Under the pieces are notes generated by a model. It did no database searches and was not told the origin of the DNA. It saw only the letters and a program-made list of their open reading frames with translations. From NCBI GenBank assembly GCA_019419485.1, contig DXZV01000027.1:4887-11052 (forward strand): a DNA stretch of 6,166 nt, read 5' to 3'. Every line of letters begins with the position of its first letter. Positions within the stretch are counted from its first letter, which is position 1. This document shows positions 5,153 to 6,166 of the stretch, in pieces. Position numbers and translations under genes: made by a program. Source of the DNA: Collinsella sp. (lineage in GTDB: Bacteria; Actinomycetota; Coriobacteriia; Coriobacteriales; Coriobacteriaceae).

Positions 5153-5374
5153 TTATGCGGCGGTCACCGAAAGGGCGTGGAACTTCTCACCCGCGGCCTC
5201 GACAGCAGCGGCGAGCTGCTCCGCGGTCACGGTGTCGGCGCACTCTACCTGGACGGTCTGGGTCTCGTGGTCGGCATCGGCGTCGGTTACGCCGGCCACG
5301 TTGAGCAGCGCCGTCTCGACGGTGGCGTCGCAGTGGCCGCACATAAGGCCAGACGTTTTAACGATGTAGTTCAT
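5153..5374 (-). CDS. copZ: CopZ-like copper chaperone (HMA domain)
   Basis: This is a single heavy-metal-associated domain of 73 residues with the ferredoxin-like beta-alpha-beta-beta-alpha-beta pattern. The metal site is GLMCGHCDATVE, with Cys12 and Cys15 in the M-x-C-x-x-C-type loop (Met11 directly before Cys12). Such proteins carry Cu(I) in the cytoplasm and hand it to the CopA ATPase or to CsoR. The start ATG at 5374 has a strong AAGGAG ribosome site 6 nt upstream. It is 79 nt downstream of the copA stop and 41 nt upstream of csoR, all on the minus strand. The only unusual point is a leucine in place of the more common methionine two residues before the first cysteine. Confidence 0.92.
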   Translation of the reverse strand: MNYIVKTSGLMCGHCDATVETALLNVAGVTDADADHETQTVQVECADTVTAEQLAAAVEAAGEKFHALSVTAA

Positions 5375-5453
5375 GATTATCTCCTTTTCGTTGAGTACCT
5401 AAAGTTGCGGTGGAATACGGACTAAATAGCGGTTTAGCTAAGCATGTTACGCC

Positions 5454-6166
5454 TTATTTCACCGCAACTGATGGTGTAAAGGTTCGCAGGCGCAGCGCAT
5501 TGGACACGACACATACGCTCGACAGGCTCATGGCGGCGGCGCCGAACATCGGTGAGAGCTGCCATCCGGTGAGCGGGAAGAACACGCCCGCTGCCAGCGG
5601 AATGCCGATGCCGTTGTAGAACAGCGCCCAGAACAGGTCCTGCTTGATGTTGCGGATCGTGGCGCGCGACAGCTCGATGGCGCGTGCGACGTCCATGAGG
5701 TCGCTGCGCATGAGCACCACATCCGCCCCTTCCTTGGCGATGTCGGCGCCGGTGCCGATAGCAAGGCCCACGTCGGCGCGCGCCAGGGCGGGGGAGTCAT
5801 TGATGCCGTCGCCCACCATGGCGACCTTGCTGCCCACATCCTGCAGCTCGCGCACGTGGCGTTCCTTGTCGGCGGGAAGGACGTCGGCGATGACCTGCTC
5901 TCTGCTCAGCCCCACGCGGCGGGCGATGGCCTCGGCCGTCACGCGGTTGTCGCCGGTGAGCATGCGCACGTCGACGCCAAGCGAGCGCAGTGCGGCGATG
6001 GCCCCGGCGCTCGTCTCCTTGACCTCGTCAGCCACGGCAATGGTGCCGGCAAGCTCGCCGTTCTTGGCAAAGAACAGCGGCGTCTTGCCTTCGGCGGCAA
6101 ATTGCTCGGCAAGACCCGTGGGCACGGTAACGCCCAGCTCGTCCATCAGGCGTACGTTGCCGGCTG
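5454..6166 (-). CDS. copA: Cu(+)-exporting P1B-type ATPase, C-terminal part
   Basis: About 237 C-terminal residues are present; the gene runs off the right edge, so the metal-binding domains, CPC motif and DKTG phosphorylation site are not seen. The visible part covers the end of the nucleotide-binding domain (AGNVRLMDELGV, GKTPLFFA), the P domain with MLTGDN and GDGINDSP (5790-5813), and the last two membrane helices. Those carry the YN pair (5613-5618) and MSLSS (5517-5531), the residues that set Cu(+) selectivity in the P1B-1 group. It should pump Cu(I) out of the cytoplasm using ATP. The TAA stop is 79 nt before the copZ-like start codon. Confidence 0.93.
   Translation of the reverse strand, partial: AGNVRLMDELGVTVPTGLAEQFAAEGKTPLFFAKNGELAGTIAVADEVKETSAGAIAALRSLGVDVRMLTGDNRVTAEAIARRVGLSREQVIADVLPADKERHVRELQDVGSKVAMVGDGINDSPALARADVGLAIGTGADIAKEGADVVLMRSDLMDVARAIELSRATIRNIKQDLFWALFYNGIGIPLAAGVFFPLTGWQLSPMFGAAAMSLSSVCVVSNALRLRTFTPSVAVK

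Noticed and set aside
4176..5369. A 397-codon open frame on the plus strand across the zinc-ribbon, csoR and copZ genes
   Set aside because: It is antisense to three minus-strand genes with clear family motifs and good ribosome sites. Its translation matches no family and is a by-product of GC-rich codon use.

Overview
The window is GC-rich with strong Shine-Dalgarno sites and looks chromosomal. The style of the genes and of the GGGGAC-type intergenic palindromes suggests a Gram-positive actinobacterium of the Coriobacteriia, most like Collinsella. That placement is inferred from the look of the proteins and repeats. No rRNA or tRNA supports it.

Left part, plus strand. The window opens in the last 53 residues of a GltD-type FAD/NAD(P) oxidoreductase (glutamate synthase small-subunit family). 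An intergenic stretch of about 350 bp follows. It holds a three-armed palindrome with two competing stems (163-219), a 15-bp perfect palindrome (228-242), and a leader that can fold over the ribosome site of the next gene (468-509). That next gene (515-1222) encodes an uncharacterised 235-residue soluble protein.

Middle part, plus strand. The most unusual area is 1265-2564. A gene for a predicted PD-(D/E)XK nuclease of the actinobacterial AbiEi-like/DUF559 type lies between copies of a 57-bp inverted repeat. The repeat has 15-nt arms and a 27-nt spacer that varies in sequence but not in length. One copy is just before the gene, one starts 8 nt after its stop codon, and a third follows 24 bp later. 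The fixed 42-bp arm-to-arm distance in all three copies points to selection on the arms as DNA sites or as an RNA stem. Next comes a metal-dependent amidohydrolase (2714-4084) that ends at a bidirectional intrinsic terminator.

Right part, minus strand. Read in the direction of transcription, this is a copper-homeostasis cluster: the C-terminal third of a Cu(+)-exporting P-type ATPase (copA, running off the right edge), a CopZ-like HMA chaperone, and a CsoR-family copper-sensing repressor. The expected circuit is that CsoR represses the cluster until Cu(I) rises, CopZ carries Cu(I), and CopA exports it. Downstream is a small two-helix membrane protein with a C-terminal zinc ribbon, which has its own likely promoter. 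GGGAC/GTCCC palindromes lie on both sides of it.
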